Made by a program: the position numbers and the translations under genes. The notes under the pieces were generated by a model that saw only the letters and a list, made by a program, of their open reading frames with translations, had not been told where the DNA came from and made no database searches. From Lacticaseibacillus saniviri JCM 17471 = DSM 24301 (GTDB lineage: Bacteria; Bacillota; Bacilli; Lactobacillales; Lactobacillaceae): 64,000 bases of DNA. Below, one piece after another: positions 38,420 to 49,210 of the stretch. Position 1 is the stretch's first letter. Each line of letters starts with the position of its first letter. Where the stretch lies: positions 1-64,000 of the forward strand of contig NZ_BBBX01000006.1 of NCBI RefSeq assembly GCF_001311785.1, written 5' to 3'.

Positions 38420-38731
38420 ATGAATCTCGATTTTTTTGGTGTACGATTAAAATCAGCACGCAAATTAAAGCATTTAACCCAATTAGAATTATCGCAACGA
38501 TTGGACGTCAACAAAGGAATAATTTCCGATTATGAACAGGGATTGTCTTATCCACCACTAGAAACGTTTTCTCGTATCTGTTCTGTATTAGACGCATCTG
38601 CTGATTACTTACTCGGAATAGCCGATTCTCTATCCTTTAAGTTTGGTGAATTGACCGAAGAACGAGCTGAAAGCATTCTTCGGTTTGTTTCATTAATTGA
38701 GGATGCCAATCGAATATTGGATAAGTCATAA
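38420..38731 (+). CDS. Xre-family HTH transcriptional regulator
   Basis: 103 aa from ATG 38420 with GAGGG upstream. Helix-turn-helix in the first 65 residues: FGVRLKSARKLKHLTQLELSQRL, NKGIISDYEQGLSYPPLETFSRI, VLDASADYLLG, then a short helical tail (LTEERAESILRFVSLIEDAN). It resembles small phage/ICE or SinR-like repressors. Divergent from the SH3-repeat gene, which it could control together with the accessory genes. Confidence 0.9.
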   Translation: MNLDFFGVRLKSARKLKHLTQLELSQRLDVNKGIISDYEQGLSYPPLETFSRICSVLDASADYLLGIADSLSFKFGELTEERAESILRFVSLIEDANRILDKS

Positions 38732-38747
38732 TGATCATAATTAGGAA

Positions 38748-38807
38748 CGTAAAAACAGAAGCCTGTGACACCCCAAAGAGGGTATGTTACAGGCTCCTGT
38801 TTTTACG
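38748..38807. terminator. Terminator after the Xre gene
   Basis: Long stem CGTAAAAACAGAAGCCTGTGACA (38748-38770) against 38785-38807, few mismatches, T5 on the plus strand and A5 on the other side, so it can act both ways. Confidence 0.9.
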
Positions 38808-38817
38808 AACATTATTG

Positions 38818-38871
38818 ATTAGTCGTGTACCAAAGAGGTTGAGAAGTCCGGTTAACAGAGAAGTGTGCACT
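38818..38871 (-). repeat. Structured intergenic element, copy B, truncated by the IS
   Basis: On the minus strand it reads CACACTTCTCTGTTAACC, GACTTCTCAACCTCTTTGG, TACACGACTA, matching the second half of copy D. The first half, with GTGAC and CTTTGAG, is missing exactly where the IS3 element begins at 38872 and is not found on the far side of the IS. Confidence 0.6.
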
Positions 38872-38913
38872 TGAGGTTTACCCTTAAAGTTGGAATTGAA
38901 TAGTTTGATTTAA

Positions 38914-39810
38914 TTAGGTGGTCATTCGCCGTTCAAATTCGAACGGAGATTGGCCGCCTAATTTAATTTGGATTCGTTCTGTATTGTAATAATTAATCCA
39001 TTCTTCGATAACTGTCTTTAATGCTGGATAGTTGGCATACCTTTTCGCTGGTCCAATCTCCGTCTTGAGTTTATCAAACACCGTCTCGCAGGCCGCATTA
39101 TCCAAACAAGTAGAACGGCGCGACATACTCTGCTTGATGTGCCCACTCTTCAGTAATTTTCGCCAAGATCTATGTTGGTACTGCCACCCTTGATCACTGT
39201 GTAATGTCACTAGATAACCGGTTTCCGGCAAGTTCTTGATAAGTTGACTCAGTGGTTCTATCGCAAACTCAAGATTTGGGTGTGGGCTAACATCCCAAGA
39301 AACAATTCGATTACTCAAATGATCTTTAATTATTTCCAGATAAGCCTTATCTCCATTGGTGGCCTTCAATTCAGTGACATCTGTAACTAGCTTTTGGTAA
39401 GGCCTACCGGCCATATTTCTCCGACTTAGTAGATTCTTTGCGACTCGTCCGCGTGGGCCTTTGGATGAATCATATTTGCGTGTGCGCTTTCGATAAACAC
39501 TACTGTTGAGACCTATCTCGTACATGATTCGTTGTATCCATTTATGATTTGGTTTCTCTCGGCCTTGATTCTCATACATCTTGCGAATGGTCGCGGTCAC
39601 TCGAGGTATACCATACGTGCCTTTATGGCATCAAATACATCCTTAACAGTCCGCTTTAATTCTTCATCGGCATCAGGTTCTTGAAGCTTACGCTGCCAGT
39701 ACTGAAAGACAAACATTGAAATTGGCAATGCTCGAATCAAGTCAACTAATCGGTATTTTGCCCTGAGTTCGATGATGACTTGGCCGAGCTGGCGTTTGGA
39801 TGCTTTCTCA
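38914..39810 (-). CDS. IS3-family transposase OrfB (DDE integrase core), frameshifted
   Basis: N-terminal part YRLVDLIRALPISMFVFQYW then, after a frame change near 39620, GTYGIPRVTATIRKMYEN and the catalytic core: VTDVTELKA (first Asp), TLHSDQGWQYQH (second Asp), STCLDNAACETVFDKLKTEI (Glu), RIQIKLGGQSPFEF at the end. About 290 aa. Normally made as an OrfAB fusion by -1 frameshifting. The extra break near 39620 is probably a base error. Confidence 0.85.
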
Positions 39811-40239
39811 AGGCTTGTAATTTTTTAAGGCGTCTACGCGTATCCGTAAGGATAAATTCTCCTGTTCTAGGCGCTTGATTTTGTCCTGATCTGATTCTTT
39901 TGTGATGAGTCCTCACTCCTTGTCGCATCTCTAGTAAAGCTTGTTCACCGGAAACATTATATACCCGCTCCCAACGGACAATTGCTTCAACCGATAACAC
40001 GGCAAAGTGTGCGCATGTGTCTCGGATGGATGCTTTATTAAGTTGTTTCCACTTTACAAGAGACACTCTCATTTGATCAGTTATTTCCGCTGGTTGTAGT
40101 AGGCCAGCTCGACCATGAACCTCGTAGACCGCAACCAATATTCTGAACAATGATTCAGAAATGCCAAAATGCCGAGCCACTGAAAACTTGGATTGAACGC
40201 CTGTTAAATATGTCTCTACCGCTTTGATTTTGTCGCCAT
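39746..40239 (-). CDS. IS3-family transposase OrfA (DNA-binding), frameshifted at N-terminus
   Basis: ATG 40239 with one A missing in the following AAAA run gives IKAVETYLTGVQSKFSVARH, then FGISESLFRILVAVYEVHG, a second HTH (QLNKASIRDTCAHFAVLSVEAIVRWERVY) and a basic coiled tail RRRLKKLQALRKHPNASS. About 165 aa. Overlaps OrfB by about 60 bases, as expected for the frameshift-expressed pair. Confidence 0.8.
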
Positions 40240-40297
40240 CAAAATTTTAGTCACAAAAATACCCCCAAAGTCGTTCCAACTTTGGGGGTAAAGGTCA

Positions 40298-40533
40298 TTT
40301 CGTTGTGCTTTTAATTTTGCTTGTTGAAAAGCATTGGATCTTATCATGACAATGACCCCGCCCAACGAAATGACATCAGCTAAAACAAAAAAATCGACTA
40401 AAATATTGGTTCGCCAGCCAAACACGGTCAACAATATTATGAGACTGAGAATGTTAGAAATGAAACCTCCAGTTGCATAAAGCTTCTTGGAAAATTCACA
40501 ATGTCGAGGTCGGATGAATATTCATTTAAAAGT
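40298..40533 (-). pseudogene. Fragment of a two-segment membrane protein, cut by the IS
   Basis: Reading RHCEFSKKLYATGGFISN, ILSLIILLTVFGW, ILVDFFVLADVISLGGVIVM, NAFQQAKLKAQRND stops exactly at the IS right end. Two hydrophobic helices with a polar tail, reminiscent of DUF3899-type proteins. No start codon with a ribosome site is seen upstream. Remnant truncated at its 3' end by the insertion. Confidence 0.5.
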
Positions 40534-40581
40534 GGAAACTGGTGCTGTGTGTTAAAGCACCTTTTGAAATATATTTGATAT

Positions 40582-40865
40582 TCACGCCTCAGGATATTGA
40601 GCATCTAATCGTGTTTTAATACTGTCTACCTGTGACTCAAACTCTTTCATTTTTTCCAATAGCTGCTTGGCAACCTCTCGTTCGATAGGGTTTTTAATTT
40701 CATCTATACTTGCCAAGCTATTTTCAATATCATAATACTTTTTATCTTCATACACTTGATTCATTATTTTAAATAAATCATCACGACTAATTTCTAAAAT
40801 CGGAATTTTAGTATTTTCATCTAAAATAAAAAAGATTTATCTTTATTCAATTCTAAGATTTTCAT
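40582..40865 (-). CDS. Small acidic partner protein of the PHP-ATPase, frameshifted
   Basis: ATG 40865 (AAAGGAAT upstream) lies inside the 3' end of the PHP-ATPase gene (23-base overlap). It begins MKILELNKDKSF; a T-run base error near 40833 joins FILDENTKIPILEISRDDL, then YYDIENSLASIDEIKNPI and the coiled VAKQLLEKMKEFESQVDSI, 94 aa. Soluble; not recognised. The overlap makes co-translation with the ATPase likely. Confidence 0.6.
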
Positions 40866-42947
40866 ATTGTATTCCTTTCTCTTTATACGTACCAATCCCG
40901 GCTTCCATGGCATCCACAAAAGCCTCATAGCTTTGAGATTCCTGTCCTGAAGGACTTCTTACCTTCTTTGCAAAGAAATCTCCTGAAAGCAGTTGGTAAC
41001 TCCTTTCATTAGAATCAAATTTTGCGATTAGCAATCGATCGGGATTTAGTAACGCCCCCAATGTAGAATTATGTGTTATCACAAAGACTGGCGTGCTTTC
41101 TGATAACTCTCTAAGTTTGGGTATGAGTTCCTTTTTTATAAAAACATTATCTAGTGATCCTTCAGGTTCATCAACTAAAACAATGTCAGCCTTCTTGGCA
41201 TCATCTAATTTCATCATCAACCCTAAGGCCATTTGTTGTCCCCCAGATGCTGGCATCCCAGCATCTGTTAAGAGTTCTACTTCAAAGTTCGCTAAGTATC
41301 GTGATAAATCCAGCCCACTGTCTAGTGTAAACGCGGTACGATAGTTTTGTGAGAAAAGATTGGACAAAAATGTCTTATATTCCTTAGCTAGATAAGGTTT
41401 GATTAAATCATCTTTGACCGCTAGTTTTCCCCCCTTGCGAGGCGCTGCCTTTAAAAATTGCTCAGCACTTGTCCATCGTCCTTTCCACACATGTATTGTG
41501 TATGAATATTCAGCTTCGGACACGTCTAGAACTTCATCAAGAGCAATCTGCAAAGCATCTACAATTTTTGCCTGTTCTTTTTGCCGCTCGAATTGATGAA
41601 ATAAATCTATACTATCAACAGGCTGAATTGCTGTTCTCTTTTTAACAGTATTTTTAATCGATTCCATAACTCCATTAACTACTGTTTTAATAGTAATCTC
41701 AATTTTTGGGCAATATAGTTTTCCCTCAGATTATTGTATGCATCAGAAACATTTTTTCTATATTCTAGTCTTTTACTAGAAGTAGCGTAATGCCATAATG
41801 ACTGATCATCAATTACTTCTTTAAGCTTTTTAATAGACATACCCGTTTGTTTAATGTCTGTAAGTTCATAAATACTTTCCGAAAAATTTTAACTTTCCTA
41901 GCGATATTAGTATTCACCACTTCATGAGCAAACCGTTTAAGACTGCCTAAATATGTTTCTACATTATCTGAAGTTTCATCTTTGTAAAAACGAACCATGC
42001 TATCGAAAGCTAATTTATGCGATTCTACCCACCGTTCTCTTGCCTGACCCGCAATCCGAGCGCTCTCATCTGCTAGGAACCTTTCCGTTGCTTCACTAGA
42101 TTTAAATTGTTGGATGTATGCAACAGCATCAGTTCCATTGCCATACTGATTGTTAATGTGATTAAGCAAGAAAGTCTTCCCACTACCACGACGACCTACA
42201 ATCAAGTTTAACTTTGTGGAAACTGTGACTGGCCATCCCTCAACATCAATTTGAAAAGTATTAGGTTCTCCATCGGCGGAAGCAGTGACATGCCTGGAAT
42301 TCTTAAACTCAAGCATAATTTGCGCAAAACTAAATGTTTCAATATTCAAAAAAGTGTTTTTTAGAGCTAATTTTGAAATGTCATTTCTAGTTGGATCTGG
42401 ATCCAACTCAGTTGCATGCGCGTCACTAAAAAGGGCGGGACAAGGCTCGGTATTTGCAAAAGAGCTCTTTGAAATTTTAATTGTGAGTTTACCCCTCGAA
42501 CAAATGTGTATCGGCCAAAATATGTATCCTTAAGTTCTTTATCAGGTACGAATGAATTACTCTTACCATATTCATAAATAAAAAGACCTTCTTTAAGATC
42601 TTCAAAAATATTTTTGAATTCATCATCAGTTAATCCATTTGAACTGCCTAGATCTATCGATTTACACGCTGTCTCTAACAATTTTTGTTGTTCTCAGTAT
42701 TGTCGAACACAAGATTTACATGCCCATTTGCCAAGCTTAACTCTACCCCGGGTAATACAATGCAGTCGAGAGCGTCTGAGATTTGATTAAACTGTCTCAA
42801 ATCAAAAGCATTGTGATTAGTAATCGCGATAGCATCCATCTTCAGTGTTTGAGTATATTTTTTGAGCCAGTTAAGTGAAAATTCAAAGCCGTCATCTTTT
42901 GACTCTGTTGAAAGTGTATGTATGTGAAAATCCACTCGTATTGTCAT
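40843..42947 (-). CDS. PHP-domain ABC-type ATPase (TrlF-like), candidate defence protein, frameshifted
   Basis: One gene of about 700 aa after five frame joins (about 42680, 42480, 41885, 41705 and nearby). PHP phosphoesterase N-terminus: VDFHIHTLSTES, AIAITNHNAFDL, LPGVELSLANGHVN, LFSDAHATE (metal ligands of a PHP site). ABC/SMC-like ATPase: Walker A GRRGSGKTF, a helical insert (SIYELTDIKQTGMSIKKL, RLEYRKNVSDAYNNL), signature SGGQQMALGL, Walker B ADIVLVDEPEGSLDN, switch VFVITHNS. Same layout as TrlF-type PHP-ATPases linked to tRNA repair and phage defence. AT-rich and next to an IS, so probably acquired. Confidence 0.78.
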
Positions 42948-43447
42948 CGAAATAATCTACTTTTAATTCAATTAAATAGCTTTTACGTCTGGAATTTTTA
43001 ATAAGCCCAACAATTATCATTGTATAATAATCATATGTTTCATAGAATAATCTACTCACCGGCTTCTTTTCTCACAATACTTGAAGGGATTACTAATAAT
43101 CTCCAATTCCTAACCCTGCAGCAATCTATGGGTTCCATTGATTCTTTTTATTATATCACTATAAATATTTAATACCATAGATTACACAATCTATCTTACA
43201 AATCAAAGGGGAATCGCAAACCACCTCTCATTTTTAAATTTTCAGAGAATCTTTTTGCAGTCATTTCCCCTTGTTCATGATAGCAATGACTTGAGAAAGC
43301 TCTATAAGAGTCACCTCTACAATCAGTGAATTCAGAAAAACCCATTAAAAATCGACTTCAAAAGTCAATTCTTAATGGGCTTGCTTGTGCATAACCTCTG
43401 ATTAAAAAATAGGAAATATGTTTCTCAATCAGAACTTCTTTATTCTT
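42948..43447. other. 500-base AT-rich intergenic region
   Basis: Between the PHP-ATPase (minus) and guaA (minus). I see the guaA terminator at 43341-43379, and TATAATAATCATATG (43022-43036), a possible promoter for the PHP-ATPase in reverse sense (ATTATAC). No gene-like frame and no repeat of the structured-element family is apparent. Confidence 0.4.
43341..43379 (-). terminator. Terminator of guaA
   Basis: CCCATTAAAAATCGACTT (43341-43358) and AAGTCAATTCTTAATGGG (43362-43379), with TTTTT following on the minus strand. Confidence 0.85.
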
Positions 43448-45000
43448 TTATTCCCACTCAATTGTTGCAGGTGGCTTGCTCGTGATATCGTACACGACGC
43501 GGTTGATGTGACCGACTTCGTTGACAATCCGAACGGAAATCTTTTGTAAGACTTCCCAATCGATGCGGGCAAAGTCAGCGGTCATCCCATCGATTGAGGT
43601 AATCGCACGAATGGCAATGGTGTAGTCGTAGGTCCGACCGTCACCCATGACACCAACAGACTTGAAGCCAGGCAAGACGGTGAAGTATTGCCAAACATCT
43701 TGATCGAGACCAGCCTTGGCGATTTCTTCACGCAAGATCAAGTCAGAATCGCGGACGATTTCGAGCTTATCTTCAGTGACTTCACCAATGACACGGATAC
43801 CCAAACCAGGGCCTGGGAATGGTTGGCGCCAAACGAGTTCGTGTGGCATGCCCAACTTTTCACCCAATTCACGGGCTTCATCCTTGAATAACTTGTTGAG
43901 TGGTTCGATCAATTGGAACTTCAGGTCTTCTGGCAAGCCGCCGACGTTGTGGTGAGACTTGATGGTTTGAGCGGTATCAGTACCACTTTCAACCACATCC
44001 GTGTACAACGTCCCTTGTGCTAAGAAGTCAATCCCGTTGAGCTTAGCAGCTTCGTCGTTAAAGACTTCAATGAATTCTTTACCGATGATCTTCCGCTTTT
44101 GTTCAGGATCAGTGACACCCTTCAGCTTGCTCAAGAAACGATCTTGGGCATCCACCTTGATGATGTTCAAGCCGAACTTGCCTTCGAGGCTTTCCATGAC
44201 TTGGTCAGCTTCGTTCTTGCGCAACAGACCGTGATCAACGAAGATGCTGGTCAATTGGTTACCGATGGCTTTGTGTAACAAGACACCAACGACACTGGAG
44301 TCGACCCCACCGGATAAACCGAGTAAGACGCGCTTGTCGCCGACTTGTTCACGAATCGCTTGAATCTGGGTATCGATGAAATCATCCATGCTCCAGTTGG
44401 CTTCAGCATTGCAGACATCGAATGCAAAATGACGCAGAATTTCGTGACCGTATTGGGTGTGTTGCACTTCAGCGTGGAATTGCACACCGTAGAACTTGCG
44501 ATCGTCATCGTCCATCGCTGCGATTGGGCAGTTAGGGCTGGTGGCTGTGGCACGGAAACCAGCAGGCACTTCGCGTACCAAGTCACCGTGGCTCATCCAA
44601 ACGGTTTGCTCTTGTGGCAAATCCTTGAACAGCTTAGCATCGCGATCGTACACGTCGATGTCAGCCTTCCCATATTCACGGTTGTCAGCAGGTTCAACGA
44701 CACCACCGAGCACTTGTGCCATCAATTGCATCCCGTAACACACACCAAGGATAGGAATCCCGAGTTCAAAGATCTCAGGGTCCACACCAAACGCACCATC
44801 GTCGTACACACTGTTAGGGCCACCGGAGAAAATAATCCCCTTAGGCGCAATTGCTTTGACTTCAGCAGCTGAATGGTATGTGGCTTCAGTTCAGAATAAA
44901 TACCAAATTCCCGAATTCGTCGAGTAATCAGTTGATTGTACTGACTACCATAGTCAAGCACAATAATCTTGTCAAAGTCTTGATTTTGCCCGTTTGCCAA
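43448..45000 (-). CDS. guaA: GMP synthase (glutamine-hydrolysing), frameshifted
   Basis: TTG start 45000 after AAAGGAGCG. First frame: [25 protein letters not shown] ... ELKPHT; a base error near 44875 joins [15 protein letters not shown] (Cys nucleophile), [10 protein letters not shown] (His-Glu), the ATP-PPase loop [17 protein letters not shown] and the C-terminal dimer domain ending PPATIEWE. About 517 aa. It converts XMP to GMP in the cytoplasm. Sits downstream of coaA (90 bases). Confidence 0.95.
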
Positions 45001-45090
45001 GTTTTGCCACGCTCCTTTTTTAAGTTATTATCCATAATACGGAATTATTCGGCCGCGGTCAATTGCCACGGCTGGATTTTCATAGCATTT

Positions 45091-46020
45091 TCAGAATTTG
45101 CGTAGGAAGACGCGATCAATCTCATGATTCTGCGTCTTGTGCAGAATCACATCCGCCCGATTGCGTGTCGGCAAAATATATTCCTTCAAGTTCTTCAGAT
45201 TGACGTCACGCCAGACCTGCCGCGCCATTTCAAAGGCTGCTCGGCGGTCGCCTGTCGCGTAAGGATAGTAATATTGGTGGGATCGGTGAACGCCGTATCG
45301 AGCAATAAACCGAAGCGTTCCAGATACCATTGCTCAATCAATTCAGGATCGGCATCCACATAGATTGAGAAGTCAAAGTAGTCACTCGCATAAATCAACT
45401 GGTTGCTTGGTAGCTGCAACACATTGATGCCTTCCACAATCAAGATGTCCGGTGAATCGATCAAGTCATATTCATCAGGCACAATGTCATACACTTGGTG
45501 TGAGTAACGCGGTGCCTTGACCACACCATTGGCATCTTTGACCGCATTCAAAAATTGAATCAGTTTGTTCATGTCATAACTCTCTGGAAAGCCTTTGCGG
45601 TCCATGATGCCGCGCTTCTCAAGCTCCGCATTGGGATATAAGAAGCCATCGGTTGTAATCTGTTGGACCTTCTTATCCGGGTACGCGCGACTCAACAGCA
45701 ATTGCAGCAGGCGCGCCGTCGTACTTTTACCGACAGCCACGGAACCCGCAATGCCAATGATAAAACGGCCGCTGATGCAGATCAATGCCCAAGAACTCGC
45801 TCTGATTCAGCATTGCCGCTTGGTAATCGCGGTAGCGCACATGAATCAGGTGACGCAGCGGTGAATAGATTGTCACCACATCATCCAAGCCGATCTTATC
45901 GTTGAGGGAACGCAATTGTTCTAGCTCACTGTCCGTCACCGAACCGAAGTTATGTGTGTGAAACTGTTGCCACTCATCACGAGTGAATTCATAATAATTC
46001 ATCTTTGAATACATCGTCAT
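45091..46020 (-). CDS. coaA: Pantothenate kinase type I, frameshifted
   Basis: Start ATG 46020 (GGAGAAAAT upstream). N-terminus [25 protein letters not shown]; after a join near 45780: [22 protein letters not shown] (Walker A), [27 protein letters not shown]; after another near 45250: [41 protein letters not shown]. About 308 aa, normal. It phosphorylates pantothenate in CoA synthesis. Usually essential, so the breaks are probably errors. Confidence 0.93.
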
Positions 46021-46120
46021 ATTTTCTCCACCATCATTATTGAAACCGATTCCAAGTTTAGCACAAAACAACAGTATACGCGACTTTGCGCGGATAAAAA
46101 CTCATAGTACTGAATGCAAA

Positions 46121-46245
46121 GGGCCGAAGCTGTGACAAAAGGTGCTTTGAGAATGAGGACTAAAAGGGATTGGTGATAAATCCCGAACTTAGGATTTGAA
46201 ACAATCCAATTTAACCGGAATTCTCAGCCTTTTGGAACGCGATTA
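46121..46245 (+). repeat. Structured intergenic element, copy C
   Basis: GCTGTGACAAAAGGTGCTTT, GAGAATGAGGACTAAAAG, an inner hairpin GGGATTGGTGATAAATCCC, TTTAACCGGAATTCTCAG and CCTTTTGGAACGCG. CAAAAGG/CCTTTTG closes the element, flanked by GA and GCGT/ACAGC-type pairs as in copies D and E. Lies between coaA's start and the thioesterase terminator; the region 46021-46324 holds no gene. Confidence 0.65.
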
Positions 46246-46267
46246 ATCTATATCGTTCGAAATCGAA

Positions 46268-46305
46268 AAGGGTTGCGACAAAACTTTGTTTTGTCACAAA
46301 CCCAC
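46268..46305 (-). terminator. Terminator of the thioesterase gene
   Basis: AAGGGTTGCGACAAAAC (46268-46284) pairs with GTTTTGTCACAAACCC (46288-46303), and TTTT follows the stem on the minus strand. Confidence 0.8.
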
Positions 46306-46324
46306 AAGCCCATCATGCTTATCG

Positions 46325-46780
46325 TTATAAAGAAAGTAAATCTTGATTGATCTGTGGCTGACTGCGTCGTTTGGCGTAACCCGCGTTCACGGCCGCCGCC
46401 TCTTCAAAATCAGCTTGGTAATCAGGCAACTTGGCATTGTCCATGACCACATAGGTCGCAAATGCCGTACCAGCCAGGTAACGTTCACCCGTTCCAAGGT
46501 GTTCACCAACTAATTTGGCAAACACTTCCAGTGAGCGATGACCGACACCACTGACATAGGTCGTGATTTCGAGCGCATCACCGACACGAACCGGAGCGAT
46601 GAACCGCATCTGGTCAAATGAACCTGTGACCACCTCACGCCGCGTAAAGCGTTGCGCTGATACCGACGTGATATCATCCAGCCACAAGAGAATTTGACCC
46701 CCAAACAGGGTTTCGTGACCGTTCAATTGACCGGGAAAAATTCGGTAGGTGGCCATGGCTTTGGTTTGACTCGCTAACAT
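46325..46780 (-). CDS. Acyl-CoA thioesterase (hotdog fold, YkhA/BFIT type)
   Basis: 151 aa, intact. FPGQLNGHETLFGGQILLWLDDITS is the hotdog helix signature with Asn/His and Gly, followed by GSFDQMRFIAPVRVGDALEI and FATYVVMD. It hydrolyses short to long acyl-CoA. It follows helD by 25 bases with its own GGAG and probably belongs to the same transcript. Confidence 0.9.
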   Translation of the reverse strand: MLASQTKAMATYRIFPGQLNGHETLFGGQILLWLDDITSVSAQRFTRREVVTGSFDQMRFIAPVRVGDALEITTYVSGVGHRSLEVFAKLVGEHLGTGERYLAGTAFATYVVMDNAKLPDYQADFEEAAAVNAGYAKRRSQPQINQDLLSL

Positions 46781-46805
46781 GTTAGTCGCTCCCTCCTCGC
46801 ACTGA

Positions 46806-49095
46806 TTAGTCTTGGGTATATAACTCGCTTGGAATCTCAGCCAGCAGTGGTGACAAGTCTGGACTCGCCAGAATCGTCAATCGATGCATGGCCCGTGAGG
46901 TGATGGTATACATCAGTTCACGTTCATCTTCGCGATTGAAGTTAGCCTTGTTGGCTTGCCAAACGATAACGGCATCGAACTCCAGCCCTTTGGCTAAGAA
47001 CGATGGCACAACCAGCACACCGCTCGCTAGCCGCTGATTCTCAGAACGAATCAATGTGGCTGCGATGCCTTGAGCGCGCATCTGCTCGTAAATAGCTTCT
47101 GCGTCTTCCAAGGTCTTGGCGATGACCGCCGTTGTTTGCTTAGCCGCATCGTTGATTTCAAGTTGCGCAGCCAAGGCCGTCATCAACTCGGCTTCTGTTT
47201 GACGCACACGGATACTTGGCAATGGTCCCTGACGATTGAACGCCACGATCTTTTGCCCAGAGTGCAGAATCGCCTTGGTGAAGTCGGTGACCTGCGCCGT
47301 TGACCGATAGGATTGTGTCAATTGCACGACCCGTGTCTTATCGGGATCAAACAGCTTGCTGGTGTCGTTCATCAAGGTGTGTGAATCAGCCTTGGTGAAA
47401 ATGGCTTGGTTCAAGTCCCCGAGTAAGGTGAACTTAGCCTTAGGGAAGCTTGCCTTCAGGTACGCCAATTGATATGGGGTGTAATCCTGAATTTCATCGA
47501 CGAAGACATAGCGCATGTTGCGTTCACCGTGTCGACCTGTCATCAGATCATACAGGTGCAAGTATGGTGTCGCATCCGCCATCGTCAATTGGCGATCCTT
47601 GAATTCGGTCACGAACTCGTCAACGGATGCCTGCCATTCTGCTTCGCTCACATCGCTATTGGCGAGAATGCCGAACTTAGGCGCATCGCGTAAGAAGGAG
47701 ACGTATTGCCCCCGCACGTTCAAGAAGCGATTCTTCACGATGGCGTGTTGAATCTCGCGAATGCCTTAACCACAATCTTGCGCGCAAAGAAGCGATATTC
47801 ATCGTCGCTTGATTTGAATTCCTGTGGACCGTCGTTTTGAAGTTGACGAATATCTTCAGGATCCAAGTTTTCAACCGCCTCAGAGACCCACTTGGCCTTG
47901 AGCTCGGATTCCACCCGGCGATTCAACATGTTGATCAAGCGTTCCTTGGTCGCCGTCAGCCGGTTACCCAAGTGATAGTTTTCATTGTAGCTATAGAAGA
48001 TGTCCGCAATCCGTTTGCGGCTGAAGAAGACTTCGCCTTGGAACTTGATGTCGCGGAAGCGCATGCCACTCTTTTCGAGGCTTGTCGCATACTTTTTGGT
48101 CGTTTCAAAGAAGTCCAGACTGCCCTTCAATACCGCAATCTGATGTTGCACAGGTGTCTGCACGGTCTCAAATTGTGAGAAGAGGCTCTGAACATCAATG
48201 CCAGGAACACGGCGCGTCACATACTGGTAGTACGTGAACTGAACCATGTTTTGTTCGCCCAATTCAGGCAACACGTTGGAGATATAATCCGCAAACAGTT
48301 GGTTAGGTGAGAACATGATGACCTGGCTGGCGTTCAGATTCCCACGATACCGGTACAGGAGGTAAGCCACCCGCTGCAGAACAGCAGATGTTTTACCAGA
48401 ACCCGCGGCCCCCTGCACAAACAAGAGGTCGGCGCTGGTATCACGGATGATTTGGTTTTGTTCCTGTTGAATCGTGGTCACGATGCTCTTCATCTGGGTA
48501 TCGGACTTCTCGCCCAAGACCTCGAGCAACATCTGATCGCCGATGGTTTCGGTGGTATCAAACATGGTCTGAATCTGACCGTCGCGAATCACGAATTGCC
48601 GCTTGAGCGCGACATCAACGGATTGTGGACCATCTGGGGTTTGATAAACCACATTGCCCAGACCGCCATCATAATAAATAGAAGAAATCGGTGCCCGCCA
48701 GTCATAAATCAGAAACTTGCCCTTGGGATCGGTGAACGACCCCAACCCGATATAGATGGTTTCAGGCTTCTCATTGCCCTCTTGAAAATCAATCCGGGCA
48801 AAAATGGATTGCCTGTCAAACGACGGACAGTTTGTAATTGTTGGTTAGATTGTTGCCAAGAATTAGACCGCTCATCCAACAGTTGTTGCTGTTGTTGGAT
48901 TGATGCGGCGGTTTCGATCGCTTCAGCATCATTGCTCAAGTTGATTGAAAAATCGTTAAAAAAGTTCTCGTTCAGACTCTTTTCTTCCGAACGGGCCTTT
49001 GAGATTTCTTGCGATAAGCGTTTATCGGCGTCATGGAGTTGGTCCATGATTTGATCCAGGTGCTTTTGTTCAAACTGCTGGTCTGTTTCAGCCAC
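46806..49095 (-). CDS. helD: HelD-type RNA polymerase recycling helicase, frameshifted
   Basis: GTG start 49095 (GGGAG upstream). Long coiled N-terminal arm (KHLDQIMDQLHDADKRLSQEI), then after a join near 48745 the SF1 core: FLIYDWRAPISSIYYDG, Walker A VQGAAGSGKTSAVLQRVAYLLY, MFSPNQLFADYISNVLPELG; after another near 47740: YVFVDEIQDYTPYQL (motif II), FTLLGDLNQAIF, LTQSYRSTAQ and VIVWQANKANF. About 763 aa. HelD pulls stalled RNA polymerase off DNA with ATP; established in Bacillus. Confidence 0.92.
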
Positions 49096-49210
49096 GCAAT
49101 CACTCCCTCACATTAAGTGGTGATGAATAAATCGTCATAATATCATAGCACTTTTTTAATCAAAGTGCGAGTATAAGCGGCTGTGAGAGATATTAAGAAT
49201 CCGCCAAAAA

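Larger units (their letters stand above)
38872..40297 (-). mobile_element. IS3-family insertion sequence, 1426 bp
   Basis: Terminal inverted repeats begin TGAGGTTTACCCTTAAAGTT on the left and TGACCTTTACCCCCAAAGTT (reverse strand) on the right, 20 of 24 bases equal over TGA...GTTGGAA. Ends TGA...TCA and two overlapping open frames fit the family. A 12-bp-stem hairpin just inside the right end (40260-40290) probably blocks read-through from outside promoters. No target duplication is seen (CACT left, TTTC right). Confidence 0.85.

Noticed and set aside
38872-40297. Target-site duplication of the IS3 element
   Set aside because: Flanking triplets and quadruplets differ (CACT and TTTC).
40298-40581. 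Intact membrane protein gene extending into the IS
   Set aside because: The frame that continues across the IS end (to 40216) runs into IS sequence and loses all membrane character, so only a fragment remains.
45001-45090. Purine riboswitch upstream of guaA
   Set aside because: The leader is only 90 bases and shows no three-way-junction core or anti-terminator pair.
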